From NCBI GenBank assembly GCA_900549015.1, contig URMH01000008.1, positions 11,654-75,653 of the forward strand: a DNA stretch of 64,000 nt, read 5' to 3'. Origin of the DNA: an uncultured Blautia sp. (lineage in GTDB: Bacteria; Bacillota; Clostridia; Lachnospirales; Lachnospiraceae). Shown here one piece after another: positions 34,787 to 43,520 of the stretch; within the stretch, counting starts at the first letter, position 1, and each line of letters opens with the position of its first letter. The translations under genes were made by a program, and so were the position numbers. Below the pieces are notes generated by a model, which ran no database searches, was not told the DNA's origin, and saw only the letters and a program-made list of their open reading frames with translations.

Positions 34787-35650
34787 ATGCGCTTACGGGC
34801 ATTGGCAAAAATTAATCTTGGTCTTGATATTCTGGGGAAAAGAGAAGACGGATATCATGAAGTGAAGATGATCATGCAGACAATTCAGATGTATGACGTT
34901 CTGGAGCTTCACAAAAAAAAGGAACCGGGCATTTCTCTTACTGTGAACGTACCTTTTATTCCGACAGATGAGAGAAATCTTGTATACAGGGCAGCAGCTA
35001 TGCTTATGGAAGAATTTCATGTACAGGAAGGGCTTTCCATAAGACTTGATAAATTTATTCCTGTTGCAGCGGGAATGGCAGGAGGAAGCTCCGATGCAGC
35101 AGCGGCATTTGTAGGAGTGAACCGGCTGTTTCATCTGGGGTTAAGCCAGGAGGAGCTTATGGAACGTGCAGTGAAAGTAGGAGCGGACGTACCTTACTGT
35201 ATTATGAGAGGGACGGCTCTTGCAGAGGGAATCGGAGAGAAGCTTACGGCGTTGCCGCCGGTTCCACCCTGTTATGTCCTTGTGGGCAAACCGGCAGTTT
35301 CTGTTTCCACAAAAATGGCATATGAAAATCTCAATCTGGAAACAATTAAAAAGCATCCGGATATTGACGGAATGATTTTGGATATTGAAAACGGAAATCT
35401 TATGGAAATGACAGAAAAGATGGCAAATGTGTTTGAGCCGGGAATTATCCGGGAATATCCTGTGATTCAGCAGATTAAGGATTTTATGGAAGAAAACGGA
35501 GCGCTCCGTGCAATGATGAGCGGAAGCGGTCCAACTGTATTTGGAATTTTTGACGACAAAGAAAAAATGGAGCGTGCAGCGGAAGGTTTACGTGCAGGCG
35601 GGCTGGCAAAGACAGTTTTTTCGACAGAGGTTTTTAACAGAAGAGTATAG
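34787..35650 (+). CDS. ispE: 4-diphosphocytidyl-2-C-methyl-D-erythritol kinase
   Basis: A 287-aa GHMP kinase of the MEP isoprenoid pathway that phosphorylates CDP-ME at the 2-hydroxyl. The N-terminal ALAKINLGLDILGKREDGYH (with K8 and N10), the ATP loop GMAGGSSDAAAA (96-107), D134 (GADVPYC) and the C-terminal MSGSGPTVFG are all present. The start at ATG 34787 has GGAGG 6 bases upstream; the longer frame from 34754 runs through the putative operator. The GntR gene follows 18 bases later. Confidence 0.95.
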   Translation: MRLRALAKINLGLDILGKREDGYHEVKMIMQTIQMYDVLELHKKKEPGISLTVNVPFIPTDERNLVYRAAAMLMEEFHVQEGLSIRLDKFIPVAAGMAGGSSDAAAAFVGVNRLFHLGLSQEELMERAVKVGADVPYCIMRGTALAEGIGEKLTALPPVPPCYVLVGKPAVSVSTKMAYENLNLETIKKHPDIDGMILDIENGNLMEMTEKMANVFEPGIIREYPVIQQIKDFMEENGALRAMMSGSGPTVFGIFDDKEKMERAAEGLRAGGLAKTVFSTEVFNRRV

Positions 35651-35668
35651 AAAGGTAGAGAGATACGA

Positions 35669-36361
35669 ATGACAAGTGATTTTACCGTGCATATGAATGA
35701 ATATCTGCCCCTTAGAGACGTTGTATTTAATACCCTGCGCCAGGCAATTTTAAAGGGAGAGTTAAAACCGGGAGAGCGCCTTATGGAAATTGCTCTTGCA
35801 GAGAAGCTTGGTGTGAGCCGAACGCCGATCAGGGAGGCGATGCGCAAGCTTGAGCTGGAAGGTCTTGTAGTGATGATTCCGCGAAGGGGCGCGCAGGTTG
35901 CAAATATTACGGAGAAAGACTTAAATGATGTTCTTGAGGTAAGAATTGCCCTTGAAAATGTAGCTATAGAAAAGGCGTGTACCCGTATGTCCGAGGAGGA
36001 TATGGGAAGACTCTGGCTTGCAGCCAAAGAATTTGAGCACACAATGGCAGAGGGAAATCTTGTGCGCCTTGCAGAAGCTGACGTGGTTTTTCACGAGATT
36101 ATTTACAGAGCCTCTGATAATAAACGTCTGAACCAGGTGCTGAATAATTTAAGAGAACAGATTTACAGATACAGGGTAGAATATCTGAAGGAAGAGGAAA
36201 CAAGAAATGTTCTTGTAAAGGAGCATGAGGAGCTTACAAAAGCGATCCGACAGAGAGATGTGAAAAAAGCCCAGGAAATTTCTTTCCGCCATATAGAGAA
36301 CCAGAGAAGGGCGATCATCCAGTCTATTGAGGCGGAAGAAGCGGGGAAGGAAAAGAAATAA
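35669..36361 (+). CDS. GntR family regulator with FCD domain
   Basis: A 230-aa regulator. The N-terminal winged helix-turn-helix (about 15-75) includes LAEKLGVSRTPIREAMRKLELEGL and the wing IPRRGAQV. An FCD ligand domain (about 85-215) follows, with likely metal-ligating residues in the pattern D-x3-H (DVVFHEIIY) and the later H of SFRHIENQRR. Ligands for the family are small organic acids; this one is unknown. It lies between ispE and the ger operon. A TTGTATACAA palindrome in the ispE leader is a candidate target. Confidence 0.9.
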   Translation: MTSDFTVHMNEYLPLRDVVFNTLRQAILKGELKPGERLMEIALAEKLGVSRTPIREAMRKLELEGLVVMIPRRGAQVANITEKDLNDVLEVRIALENVAIEKACTRMSEEDMGRLWLAAKEFEHTMAEGNLVRLAEADVVFHEIIYRASDNKRLNQVLNNLREQIYRYRVEYLKEEETRNVLVKEHEELTKAIRQRDVKKAQEISFRHIENQRRAIIQSIEAEEAGKEKK

Positions 36362-36402
36362 CAGCATAATATTTATAGAGTTTGGAAATACTGAGGGTAT
36401 CA

Positions 36403-37971
36403 ATGTCAGACTGTTTGTCCAGAATTCTGGACAGCAGGGAAAGGAGCCCTCTCTTGAGTGGATTTTCAAAATCGGCGACGAAAGAAAAAACGGCAATTTC
36501 GGCTGTTTTGCGGGAAAACGAAGAATATATCCGAAGCAGATGCGAAAACTGCGCAGACATACTGATACGTCCCATGCGCCTTGGCGGGGAGCGGAAGGTA
36601 GACTGCCTTATGGTTTATCTGGAAGTTACGGTATCGAATATGATGCTGGACGATTCTGCAATCGGAAAAATGATAAATCATTTCTGGGAGATTTCCCCGG
36701 AGGAGATAGAAGAGTTTTTAAAGCATAACAGCCTGGGAATTGCAGATGTAAAAAAACTTTCGGATATGGAAGAGGCTTTTTCTGCCATGCTGGCGGGAAA
36801 TGCCGTTTTTTTTATGGACGGATATACGAAGGCGATGAAAATAGCAAGCAAAGGTTATCCCAACATGGGTGTTTCCAAGGCTGAGGCAGAGAAGGTGCTG
36901 CGGGGATCAAGGGAAGGGTTTTCCGATGCGGTAAAAACAAATTCCGCCCTTGTGCGGAAGCGTATCCGGGATACCAGTCTTAAGGTGGAGGAAAAGCAGA
37001 TTGGGGTGCGTTCTCACACAATGGTGCAGATGCTTTATATAGAAGATATTGTTCATGAAGAGCTTCTGGAGGAGATGAAAAAGCGCCTTGATGAATTTGA
37101 GATTGACGGGATTCTTGACAGTGGAATGCTGGAGCAGCTCACGGAGGATTCCTGGTATTCGCCTTTTCCTCAGTACCAGACGACAGAACGTCCGGACAGG
37201 GCGGCGCAGGAGCTTTTAAACGGAAAAATTGTGCTGCTCTGCGACAATTCCCCTGAGGCTCTGATTCTGCCGGGAAATTTTAACAGCTTTATGGAAAGCA
37301 GCGAGGACTGGTACAACCGGTTTGAGATGGCTTCTTTTTTAAGGATTTTAAGATACTTTGCAATGGCTGCTGCTGCGCTTTTGCCGGGGCTTTATCTTGC
37401 TGTTATCCGGTTTCACACGCAGATACTTCCCACAAATCTGATTCTTTCTTTTGCTCAGGCAAGAGAGGGCGTTCCCTTTTCCAGTGTGGCGGAGCTTTTC
37501 TTTCTGGAGCTTTCTTTTGAGCTGATCCGTGAGGCGGGAGTGCGGATTCCGGGAGAGCTTGGAAACACCATCGGGCTTGTAGGAGGGCTGATTATCGGAC
37601 AGGCAGCAGTGGAGGCAAATATCGTAAGCCCTGTTGTTGTGATTATTGTGGCGCTCACTGCTCTTGGTTCTCTTGTGATCCCAAATGAGGAATTTGCCTC
37701 GGCGTTTCGGCTTTTGAAATATTTTTTTCTTTTTCTTGGCGGTTATCTTGGGATTTACGGGATCGTCCTTGGAATTTATCTTACAGTGGCGCATCTTTCC
37801 GGACTTTTAAGCTACGGGATTCCCTATCTTGTGCCTTTTGTGTCAGAGGAGAGAAGGCGGAACGCAGGAAATAAAATATTGCGGATTCCTTTCCGAAAAA
37901 GAAAAATGAGACCTTTGTATGCAAGAGAGGACGAAAGTCTTCGGCTGAAAAGGAAGGGGGAACAGTCATGA
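36403..37971 (+). CDS. gerAA: GerA family spore germination protein (A subunit)
   Basis: A 522-aa A subunit of a germinant receptor of the inner spore membrane. A soluble N-terminal domain (about 1-300) contains CLMVYLEVTV, KRIRDTSLKVEEKQIG and DNSPEALILPGNF. A membrane domain of about 5 segments (about 320-480) contains REAGVRIPGELGNTIGLVGGLIIGQAAVEANIVSP, the family hallmark. ATG 36403 has GAGGG upstream; a TTG start at 36382 was not preferred. It overlaps the next gene by 4 bases. Germinant specificity is unknown. Confidence 0.9.
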   Translation: MSDCLSRILDSRERSPLLSGFSKSATKEKTAISAVLRENEEYIRSRCENCADILIRPMRLGGERKVDCLMVYLEVTVSNMMLDDSAIGKMINHFWEISPEEIEEFLKHNSLGIADVKKLSDMEEAFSAMLAGNAVFFMDGYTKAMKIASKGYPNMGVSKAEAEKVLRGSREGFSDAVKTNSALVRKRIRDTSLKVEEKQIGVRSHTMVQMLYIEDIVHEELLEEMKKRLDEFEIDGILDSGMLEQLTEDSWYSPFPQYQTTERPDRAAQELLNGKIVLLCDNSPEALILPGNFNSFMESSEDWYNRFEMASFLRILRYFAMAAAALLPGLYLAVIRFHTQILPTNLILSFAQAREGVPFSSVAELFFLELSFELIREAGVRIPGELGNTIGLVGGLIIGQAAVEANIVSPVVVIIVALTALGSLVIPNEEFASAFRLLKYFFLFLGGYLGIYGIVLGIYLTVAHLSGLLSYGIPYLVPFVSEERRRNAGNKILRIPFRKRKMRPLYAREDESLRLKRKGEQS

Positions 37972-39638
37972 CATTTGCGGAAAACAACAGGATTTCCCAC
38001 AGACAGCTTTACAGGCAGATGGTCCTTGCTTTTACAGCGCCTTTTCTGCTCTGCCTTTTCGGCGGTGGAAAGCTTCTGGGCGGAGAAAAGATTGAGGGGA
38101 CAGTTCTGGCGGTAATCCTTCTTTTATTTTATGTGATTTTTCTCATTCGCGTTTCGCCGGATTTTGCAAATCCGTTAAAACCAATGGGGCGTTTTTTGGG
38201 GAAAGCGGCGGGAGTATTTTTTGTGTTGTATGTAATTCTTACCGCTTCGTTTCTTCTTGATATTCTGGAAGAGATTGTGCCAAAAAGTCTTGTGGCAGGC
38301 ATTCCCGGCGAGTGGATTTCCTTTTTTGCCATTGTCTGTGCCAGCCTCGGAACCCACAGAGGAATGCAGAGGAGGGGAAGAGCTGCGGAAGTAACAGGAG
38401 GGATTTTTATTTTTGGAATCGGCGCGATGCTCATTCTTTCTGTTTTTCAGGGAAAGGCGGCATATTTGTCAGAAATGCCGTTTTCAAGTGGAAACGGAGG
38501 CGTTTTCACAGGAGGATACGGGGTTCTCTGTGCCTTTTCAGGGCTGGGGCTTTTGCCATTTGCTCTCGAAGATGTGGAAAAGCAGGGAAGCGCAGGAAAG
38601 ACAGTGATGTTCGGCGTTCTCACACTTGGGGGAATGCTTCTTGCGGTGCAGGTGATTCTTCCTGCGGTGTTCGGCTGGAACCGTGTGATCACGGAAAAAT
38701 ATCCTGTGCTTCCCCTTCTTGCAGGAGCAGATATGCCGGGAAATGTGCTTTCCAGATTTGATGTGCTGTGGCTTGGATTTCTTATTTACGGGCTTTTATT
38801 TTCTATAGGAAGTCTTCTTCACTACGGACATCAGATCATAAGAAAAACAGAGCTCGGGACAGGAAGATACTGGCTTGCCGGTGTTGTATATCTTCTGTCT
38901 TTCTGGGAACCGAAAGGACTGGGGATCCAGGAATATTACGGGTTTTACCTGGCATATATTTTTCTTCCGGTTCTTCTTATCATACAGGTGTGCTTTATTG
39001 CAAGAGGAAGAGGCAGAAGGTTAAAAAAGGCTGCTGGAAGCGCGGCAGTTCTGGTACTCTGTCTGTTTCTGGGAGGCTGCGCAGGAGTAGAGCCGGAGGA
39101 GCGTATGTATGCTCTTGCTCTTGGAATAGACGCGGCGCCGGAAGGATTTGCCGTCACATACGGAACGCCCGATATGTCGGAAGCGACCGGTCAGGAGAAG
39201 CCAGACGAGAATGGACGGGAAGTGCTTACTGTAAGAGGTGAGACATTCGAAGAAATCCAGGAAAGATACGGTCGTTCTCAGGAAAAATTTATGGATATGG
39301 GACATCTGGAAGCTATTATAATAGGAAGAGATCTGATTTCAGACGGAAGATGGGAAGACGTTCTTTCGTATCTCAAAAAACAGCCTTTTGTGGGAGAAGA
39401 TATTTATGTGTTTCAGGCAGAAAATGCAGAGGAGATCCTCAAATGGAACGGAGGTCAGGGAAGCTCTGTGGGAGAGTATTTGAGAGGGCTTCTTGAGAAT
39501 GATTTCAGCGGAAAGAGAAAGAAAAAGGGTGTGACGCTTCGAACGCTTTATTATGAAAAATACGAAAACGGAACGCTTCCGAAGCTTCCGGGGCTTGTGG
39601 TTTCCGGAGATGAGCTTCAGGCAGTGCCGGACGCCTGA
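37968..39638 (+). CDS. GerAB permease fused to a GerAC N-terminal domain
   Basis: A 556-aa fusion. Residues 1-345 are a GerAB-type APC-fold permease with about ten membrane segments (QMVLAFTAPFLLCLFGG, PGEWISFF, DVLWLGFLIYGL). Residues 350-372 look like a GerAC lipoprotein signal, KKAAGSAAVLVLCLFLGGC (C371), and here would be an extra membrane segment. Residues 373-556 match the GerAC N-terminal domain (RMYALALGIDAAPEGF, MGHLEAIIIGRDL). The second and third GerAC domains are missing. No start codon lies near the boundary, so a separately made GerC is unlikely. It overlaps gerAA by 4 bases. Confidence 0.85.
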   Translation: MTFAENNRISHRQLYRQMVLAFTAPFLLCLFGGGKLLGGEKIEGTVLAVILLLFYVIFLIRVSPDFANPLKPMGRFLGKAAGVFFVLYVILTASFLLDILEEIVPKSLVAGIPGEWISFFAIVCASLGTHRGMQRRGRAAEVTGGIFIFGIGAMLILSVFQGKAAYLSEMPFSSGNGGVFTGGYGVLCAFSGLGLLPFALEDVEKQGSAGKTVMFGVLTLGGMLLAVQVILPAVFGWNRVITEKYPVLPLLAGADMPGNVLSRFDVLWLGFLIYGLLFSIGSLLHYGHQIIRKTELGTGRYWLAGVVYLLSFWEPKGLGIQEYYGFYLAYIFLPVLLIIQVCFIARGRGRRLKKAAGSAAVLVLCLFLGGCAGVEPEERMYALALGIDAAPEGFAVTYGTPDMSEATGQEKPDENGREVLTVRGETFEEIQERYGRSQEKFMDMGHLEAIIIGRDLISDGRWEDVLSYLKKQPFVGEDIYVFQAENAEEILKWNGGQGSSVGEYLRGLLENDFSGKRKKKGVTLRTLYYEKYENGTLPKLPGLVVSGDELQAVPDA

Positions 39639-39686
39639 ATAAAATGGGAAATACAGGGTATACTTCCAGATACTGGAGGTGTGGAT

Positions 39687-39926
39687 ATGGATTTTTTAAA
39701 AAACAGAAAAAAACGGATATGTATTTCTCTGATCGCGGCTCTTTTTCTTACAGCAGGGACAGGAGCAGGAGTGCAGAAAAATGTGCCTGCCCTCGCCTGG
39801 TGGGGCAGTATGTACCCGCAGTTTTGTTTTGCAGAAAATGAAGATGGAAATGCAGACGAAAAAGAGCCGGAGGTAAAGATTTCCTTCTGGCTTGCGAAAC
39901 AACTGGAATGGTGGTATCATAAATAA
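39687..39926 (+). CDS. small exported/membrane protein at the end of the ger operon
   Basis: A 79-aa protein that I do not recognise. A basic N-terminus (KNRKKR) precedes a hydrophobic segment (about 10-28, a signal peptide or anchor). The remainder is aromatic, with LAWWGSMYPQFCF and a C-terminal LAKQLEWWYHK. ATG 39687 has GGAGGT 7 bases upstream; a GTG two codons earlier is too close to that site. It lies 48 bases after the ger fusion gene and 33 bases before murI. Position suggests an accessory subunit of the germination receptor, which is inference. Confidence 0.6.
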   Translation: MDFLKNRKKRICISLIAALFLTAGTGAGVQKNVPALAWWGSMYPQFCFAENEDGNADEKEPEVKISFWLAKQLEWWYHK

Positions 39927-39959
39927 ACGATATTCAAAACCGGAAAATGGAGAAGATAG

Positions 39960-40781
39960 ATGAAGACAGACAGAAATGCGCCGGTAGGCGTGTTTGATTC
40001 CGGGGTGGGAGGGCTTACTGTTGCGCGTGAGATCATGCGTAATCTCCCCTCGGAGAAAATAGTATATTTTGGCGATACTGCCAGAGTGCCGTACGGCAGT
40101 AAATCAAAGGAGACGGTAATCCGGTATTCCCGCCAGATTATCCGTTTTCTGCAGGAACAGCAGGTAAAGGCGATTGTGGTGGCGTGTAATACAGCCAGTG
40201 CTTTCGCCCTTGATACAGTGAAAGATGAACTTGATATTCCCATACTGGGCGTGATCGAATCCGGTGCAAAAGTAGCGGCGGCAGAGACGAAGAATAAGCG
40301 CGTCGGTGTGATCGGAACGGAAGGAACCGTAGGAAGCGGGATTCACGAGGCATATTTAAAGCGCCTTGATAAAGAAATCCAGGTAATCGGGAAGGCATGT
40401 CCTCTTTTTGTTCCGCTTGTGGAAGAAGGCTGGCTTCACGATCCCGTGACAACGGAGGTTGCTTCCAGGTATTTAAGGGAGCTTCAGGAGGAAGAAATTG
40501 ATACATTGATTTTAGGCTGTACCCATTATCCGCTTCTGCGTTCTACGATCCGTCAGGTGATGGGGGAGGGAGTGCGCCTTGTAAACCCGGCGTATGAGAC
40601 GGCGCTTGAGCTTGGAAGGCTTTTAAAGGAAAAAGAGCTTTTAAGCACAGAGACAGAACATGAGGACTTTCCATATCGTTTTTATGTGAGCGATCTGGCG
40701 GATAAATTTAAAGATTTTGCAAATTCGATTCTGCCGTACGATGTGGAAATGACAAAGAAGATAGATATTGAGAAATATTAG
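39960..40781 (+). CDS. murI: glutamate racemase
   Basis: A 273-aa cofactor-independent racemase that makes D-glutamate for peptidoglycan. The two catalytic cysteines are C76 (VACNTAS) and C187 (GCTHYPLL). The substrate loop FDSGVGGLTV (D13, S14) is present. The length is normal and both halves are intact. ATG follows GGAGAAG. The DUF1934 gene follows 11 bases later, so the two are probably co-transcribed. Confidence 0.95.
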   Translation: MKTDRNAPVGVFDSGVGGLTVAREIMRNLPSEKIVYFGDTARVPYGSKSKETVIRYSRQIIRFLQEQQVKAIVVACNTASAFALDTVKDELDIPILGVIESGAKVAAAETKNKRVGVIGTEGTVGSGIHEAYLKRLDKEIQVIGKACPLFVPLVEEGWLHDPVTTEVASRYLRELQEEEIDTLILGCTHYPLLRSTIRQVMGEGVRLVNPAYETALELGRLLKEKELLSTETEHEDFPYRFYVSDLADKFKDFANSILPYDVEMTKKIDIEKY

Positions 40782-40792
40782 GAGAGATACAT

Positions 40793-41239
40793 ATGGACAA
40801 AGAAGTGTTAATACATGTAAAAGGTCTTCAGCTTATAGACAGTACAGATGAGCAGGAGCCTGTTGAGATCGTAGTTCCCGGAGAATATTATTTCCGGAAT
40901 GGAAGCCATTACCTTCGTTTTGAGGAGATTCTGGAGGAATCTGCTCCGCCGACTGTAAACTATATTAAAATGTCACATAAGGGCGTGGAGGTACGGAAAA
41001 AAGGGCTGGTCAACGTACATATGGTTTTTGAGCAGGGAAAAAAGAATATGACTTATTATACTACGCCGTACGGCACACTTCAGATGGGGATCGCAGCCAC
41101 AAATCTGGAGCTGGAAGAAACAGAGGGCGCAGTGAATATGAAAGTAGATTATGCACTTGATATGAATGAGGAGCATGTTGCAGACTGTTATCTTTCCATA
41201 CAGGCGCAGTCCAAAAACGCGGAGAATTTTTCGTTATAA
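40793..41239 (+). CDS. DUF1934 calycin-like protein
   Basis: A 148-aa protein of the DUF1934 family, a lipocalin-like beta-barrel with no established activity. Recognisable parts are the N-terminal MDKEVLIHVKGLQ and the TPYGTLQMGIAA loop (about 100-111). It has no signal peptide, so it is cytosolic. GGAGAG precedes the ATG. Its position after murI, and elsewhere near argS, is common in Firmicutes. Confidence 0.8.
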   Translation: MDKEVLIHVKGLQLIDSTDEQEPVEIVVPGEYYFRNGSHYLRFEEILEESAPPTVNYIKMSHKGVEVRKKGLVNVHMVFEQGKKNMTYYTTPYGTLQMGIAATNLELEETEGAVNMKVDYALDMNEEHVADCYLSIQAQSKNAENFSL

Positions 41240-41249
41240 GAACAAAAGG

Positions 41250-41291
41250 AAAAGCTGGAACGCATCTGAAAAGATGAAGTCCCAGCTTTTT
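41250..41291. terminator. bidirectional terminator
   Basis: AAAGCTGG (41251-41258) pairs with CCAGCTTT (41282-41289), with an inner CATCT/AGATG stem and a T-tract on the + strand. It separates DUF1934 from the convergent membrane protein. Confidence 0.75.
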
Positions 41292-41294
41292 GAA

Positions 41295-41759
41295 TTATTT
41301 GCTGTCTTTTTTGTCTTTGTTCTTTTTGAATCTGGCGAACAGACCTTTTTTCTTTGGCGCCGGAGTTTCCAGAGAACCACGAATGCCTTTTACACCTACA
41401 ATATATAAACCGCTTACTTCTGCCTTGATTTCTTTTTTTACGGGAATCAGTTCGAAAACTTTTTCATCTGCGATTAAAATAGAAATCTTAGGACCAACCT
41501 TTGCTTTTACGATCGGAAGTTTGGAACGGCGCAGCATCTTAGGAGTCTGGTCGATAACCATCTGTGGAAGTCCGGATTCTTTCAGACGCATTCGCTTTTT
41601 ATCAATTACCAGCATGGAAACGGTCTGTTTTGTTGCTTCGATTTGAGCCTGCTGTTCGTCCTGTTTCTTCTGTGCTTTTTTGCCCCAGAAATAAAGAGCA
41701 ATGAGAGCGATCACAAGAATAATCAGAATGACCAGAAGGACGGTTGTTACTGTACTCAT
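41295..41759 (-). CDS. conserved membrane-anchored protein, unknown
   Basis: A 154-aa protein with one N-terminal membrane segment (about 4-25, almost entirely Val/Leu/Ile), a short coiled-coil stretch (KKAQKKQDEQQAQIEATKQ), and a cytosolic basic domain ending in Lys-rich FARFKKNKDKKDSK. A central MLRRSKLPIVKAKVGPKISIL region looks conserved. I do not recognise the family. AGGAGGATT precedes the ATG. The cytosolic face is inferred from the positive charge after the membrane segment. Confidence 0.65.
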   Translation of the reverse strand: MSTVTTVLLVILIILVIALIALYFWGKKAQKKQDEQQAQIEATKQTVSMLVIDKKRMRLKESGLPQMVIDQTPKMLRRSKLPIVKAKVGPKISILIADEKVFELIPVKKEIKAEVSGLYIVGVKGIRGSLETPAPKKKGLFARFKKNKDKKDSK

Positions 41760-41948
41760 AAGAATCCTCCTGAATATGTAAATAATTTCATAAGGTCTAT
41801 TTTATCATTATTTATAAAAAAAGGCAATTCTTAATTATGCTTCTTTTTGGGACAAAAACAGTGGAAATTAAAGGCTTCAAAAGGTATAATAAGATATACG
41901 GAAAGCAAATACTATAGGAAAAGCATATACGAAGGAGCAAACAGATAG

Positions 41949-43478
41949 ATGGGTAAAAATGACAAAGATGAAAGAGAAGTGAAGAATGCAGAAGAGATTT
42001 CGGAGGAGTTTTCTGATGAGGAATATGAGAGACGCCGCGAGATAAGAAAAAAGAGGATGGAACTCCGCAGAAGAAAAGAACGGAGAAGGCGGAGAATACA
42101 GATGACGGCTGTTGTCATGGCCGCAGCTGCAATTACAGCAGGCAGCATTTATGTGGGGGTTCGGGAAAAAGGAAAGACACAGGGAAAGGAAAATAAGGAA
42201 GCGCAGGCAGCGAATACAGGAAATACGTCTGGGAAAAATGCGAAAGCGGAGAATACAGATTCAAAGCAGAAAAAAGATAAACTGAAGGAGTCAGACGGCG
42301 CGCTTGGGAAAGCAGAGCTTCTTGCAGCACAGTACGATTATGACGGCGCGATCCAACTGTTAAAGAAAGAGCCGGATTATGAGAAAAATGAAAAAATGCA
42401 GGAGGCGGTAAAGAAATTTGAGGAGACAAAGGCAACCTGCGTATCCTGGCCGCTTGAGGAAGTAACGCATGTATTTTATCACACGATGATCGTGGATCCG
42501 AAAAAAGCTTTTGACGGAGATTATAAAGAAGCGGATTATAATCAGGTTATGACTACCATTGATGAGTTTAATAAAATCACCCAGGAAATGTACGACAGAG
42601 GATACGTCATGGTCAGTATTTATGATATGGCAAAGGCAGATGAAAACGGCAATATGACGCCGGGAGAAATTCTTCTTCCTCCGGGAAAAATCCCGTTTGT
42701 TCTTTCCCAGGACGATGTGAGCTATTATCACTATATGGATGGAGATGGTTATCCGTCAAAACTCATTGTGGACGAGGAGGGGAAAGTCCGAAATGAGTAT
42801 ATAGAAGATGATGGAAGCGTTTCTGTGGGAGATTACGATATGGTTCCTCTAATTGACCGTTTTGTGGAGAAGCATCCTGATTTTTCTTACAGAGGGGCAA
42901 AGGGAATTGTGGCGCTTACAGGCTATAACGGGATTTTGGGATACCGCACAGATATAAGTTATGAGACAAGACCGGACGACCTTGACGCGGATAAGGTAAA
43001 ATGGCTGGAAGAGCATCCTGATTTTAATCTTGAGAAAGAGAGAGAGGAAGCGAAAAAGGTTGCCGATGCAATGAAGGAAAACGGCTGGCTGTTTGCAAGT
43101 CACACCTGGGGACATCAGAATGTGGGGACAGCTCCTCTTGAAAAGCTGCAGGCAGACACGAAGAAATTTAAAGAAAATGTAGATCCGATCATCGGAGGAA
43201 CAGATATTATTATTTTTGCATTCGGTACAGATTTAACAGATTACGCAGATTATTCCGGTGATAAATTTGAATATTTCAAAAGCCAGGGATATAATTATTT
43301 CTGTAATGTAGATTCCAGCAAGTATTTCGTACAGATACGCGACCGGTATTTCCGCCAGGGAAGGAGGAATCTGGACGGATACCGTATGTATTACAATCCG
43401 GAGATGCTGGAAGATCTGTTTGATGCAAAGGAAGTTTTTGATCCGGCAAGACCAACGCCGGTAAAACCTATGGGTTAA
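41949..43478 (+). CDS. membrane-anchored atypical polysaccharide-deacetylase-like protein
   Basis: A 509-aa protein. A charged cytosolic N-terminus (1-50, with RRRKERRRRR) leads to one membrane segment (51-70), a linker, a helical pair (about 118-160), and an extracellular domain. That domain has two features of NodB-fold deacetylases: SQDDVSYY (253-260) in place of TFDDGP, and SHTWGH (384-389) for the metal-binding H-x3-H motif. The usual later motifs are not clear. AAGGAG is 11 bases before the ATG. The next gene is a lipoprotein paralogue covering the same domain. Substrate unknown; a peptidoglycan or polymer N-deacetylase is likely. Confidence 0.7.
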   Translation: MGKNDKDEREVKNAEEISEEFSDEEYERRREIRKKRMELRRRKERRRRRIQMTAVVMAAAAITAGSIYVGVREKGKTQGKENKEAQAANTGNTSGKNAKAENTDSKQKKDKLKESDGALGKAELLAAQYDYDGAIQLLKKEPDYEKNEKMQEAVKKFEETKATCVSWPLEEVTHVFYHTMIVDPKKAFDGDYKEADYNQVMTTIDEFNKITQEMYDRGYVMVSIYDMAKADENGNMTPGEILLPPGKIPFVLSQDDVSYYHYMDGDGYPSKLIVDEEGKVRNEYIEDDGSVSVGDYDMVPLIDRFVEKHPDFSYRGAKGIVALTGYNGILGYRTDISYETRPDDLDADKVKWLEEHPDFNLEKEREEAKKVADAMKENGWLFASHTWGHQNVGTAPLEKLQADTKKFKENVDPIIGGTDIIIFAFGTDLTDYADYSGDKFEYFKSQGYNYFCNVDSSKYFVQIRDRYFRQGRRNLDGYRMYYNPEMLEDLFDAKEVFDPARPTPVKPMG

Positions 43479-43520
43479 TCAGTACAAAGGGGATTATAAA
43501 TACGAAAGGGGAATTATTAA

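Noticed and set aside
36382..36402. TTG start for gerAA
   Set aside because: The ATG at 36403 has a better ribosome site and gives the usual N-terminus.
39023..39029. A AAA AAG slippery heptamer at the GerAB-GerAC junction
   Set aside because: It is in the right phase for -1 frameshifting, but no obvious stimulatory hairpin was seen, and the -1 frame gives a basic, unrelated peptide. Zero-frame fusion explains the protein.
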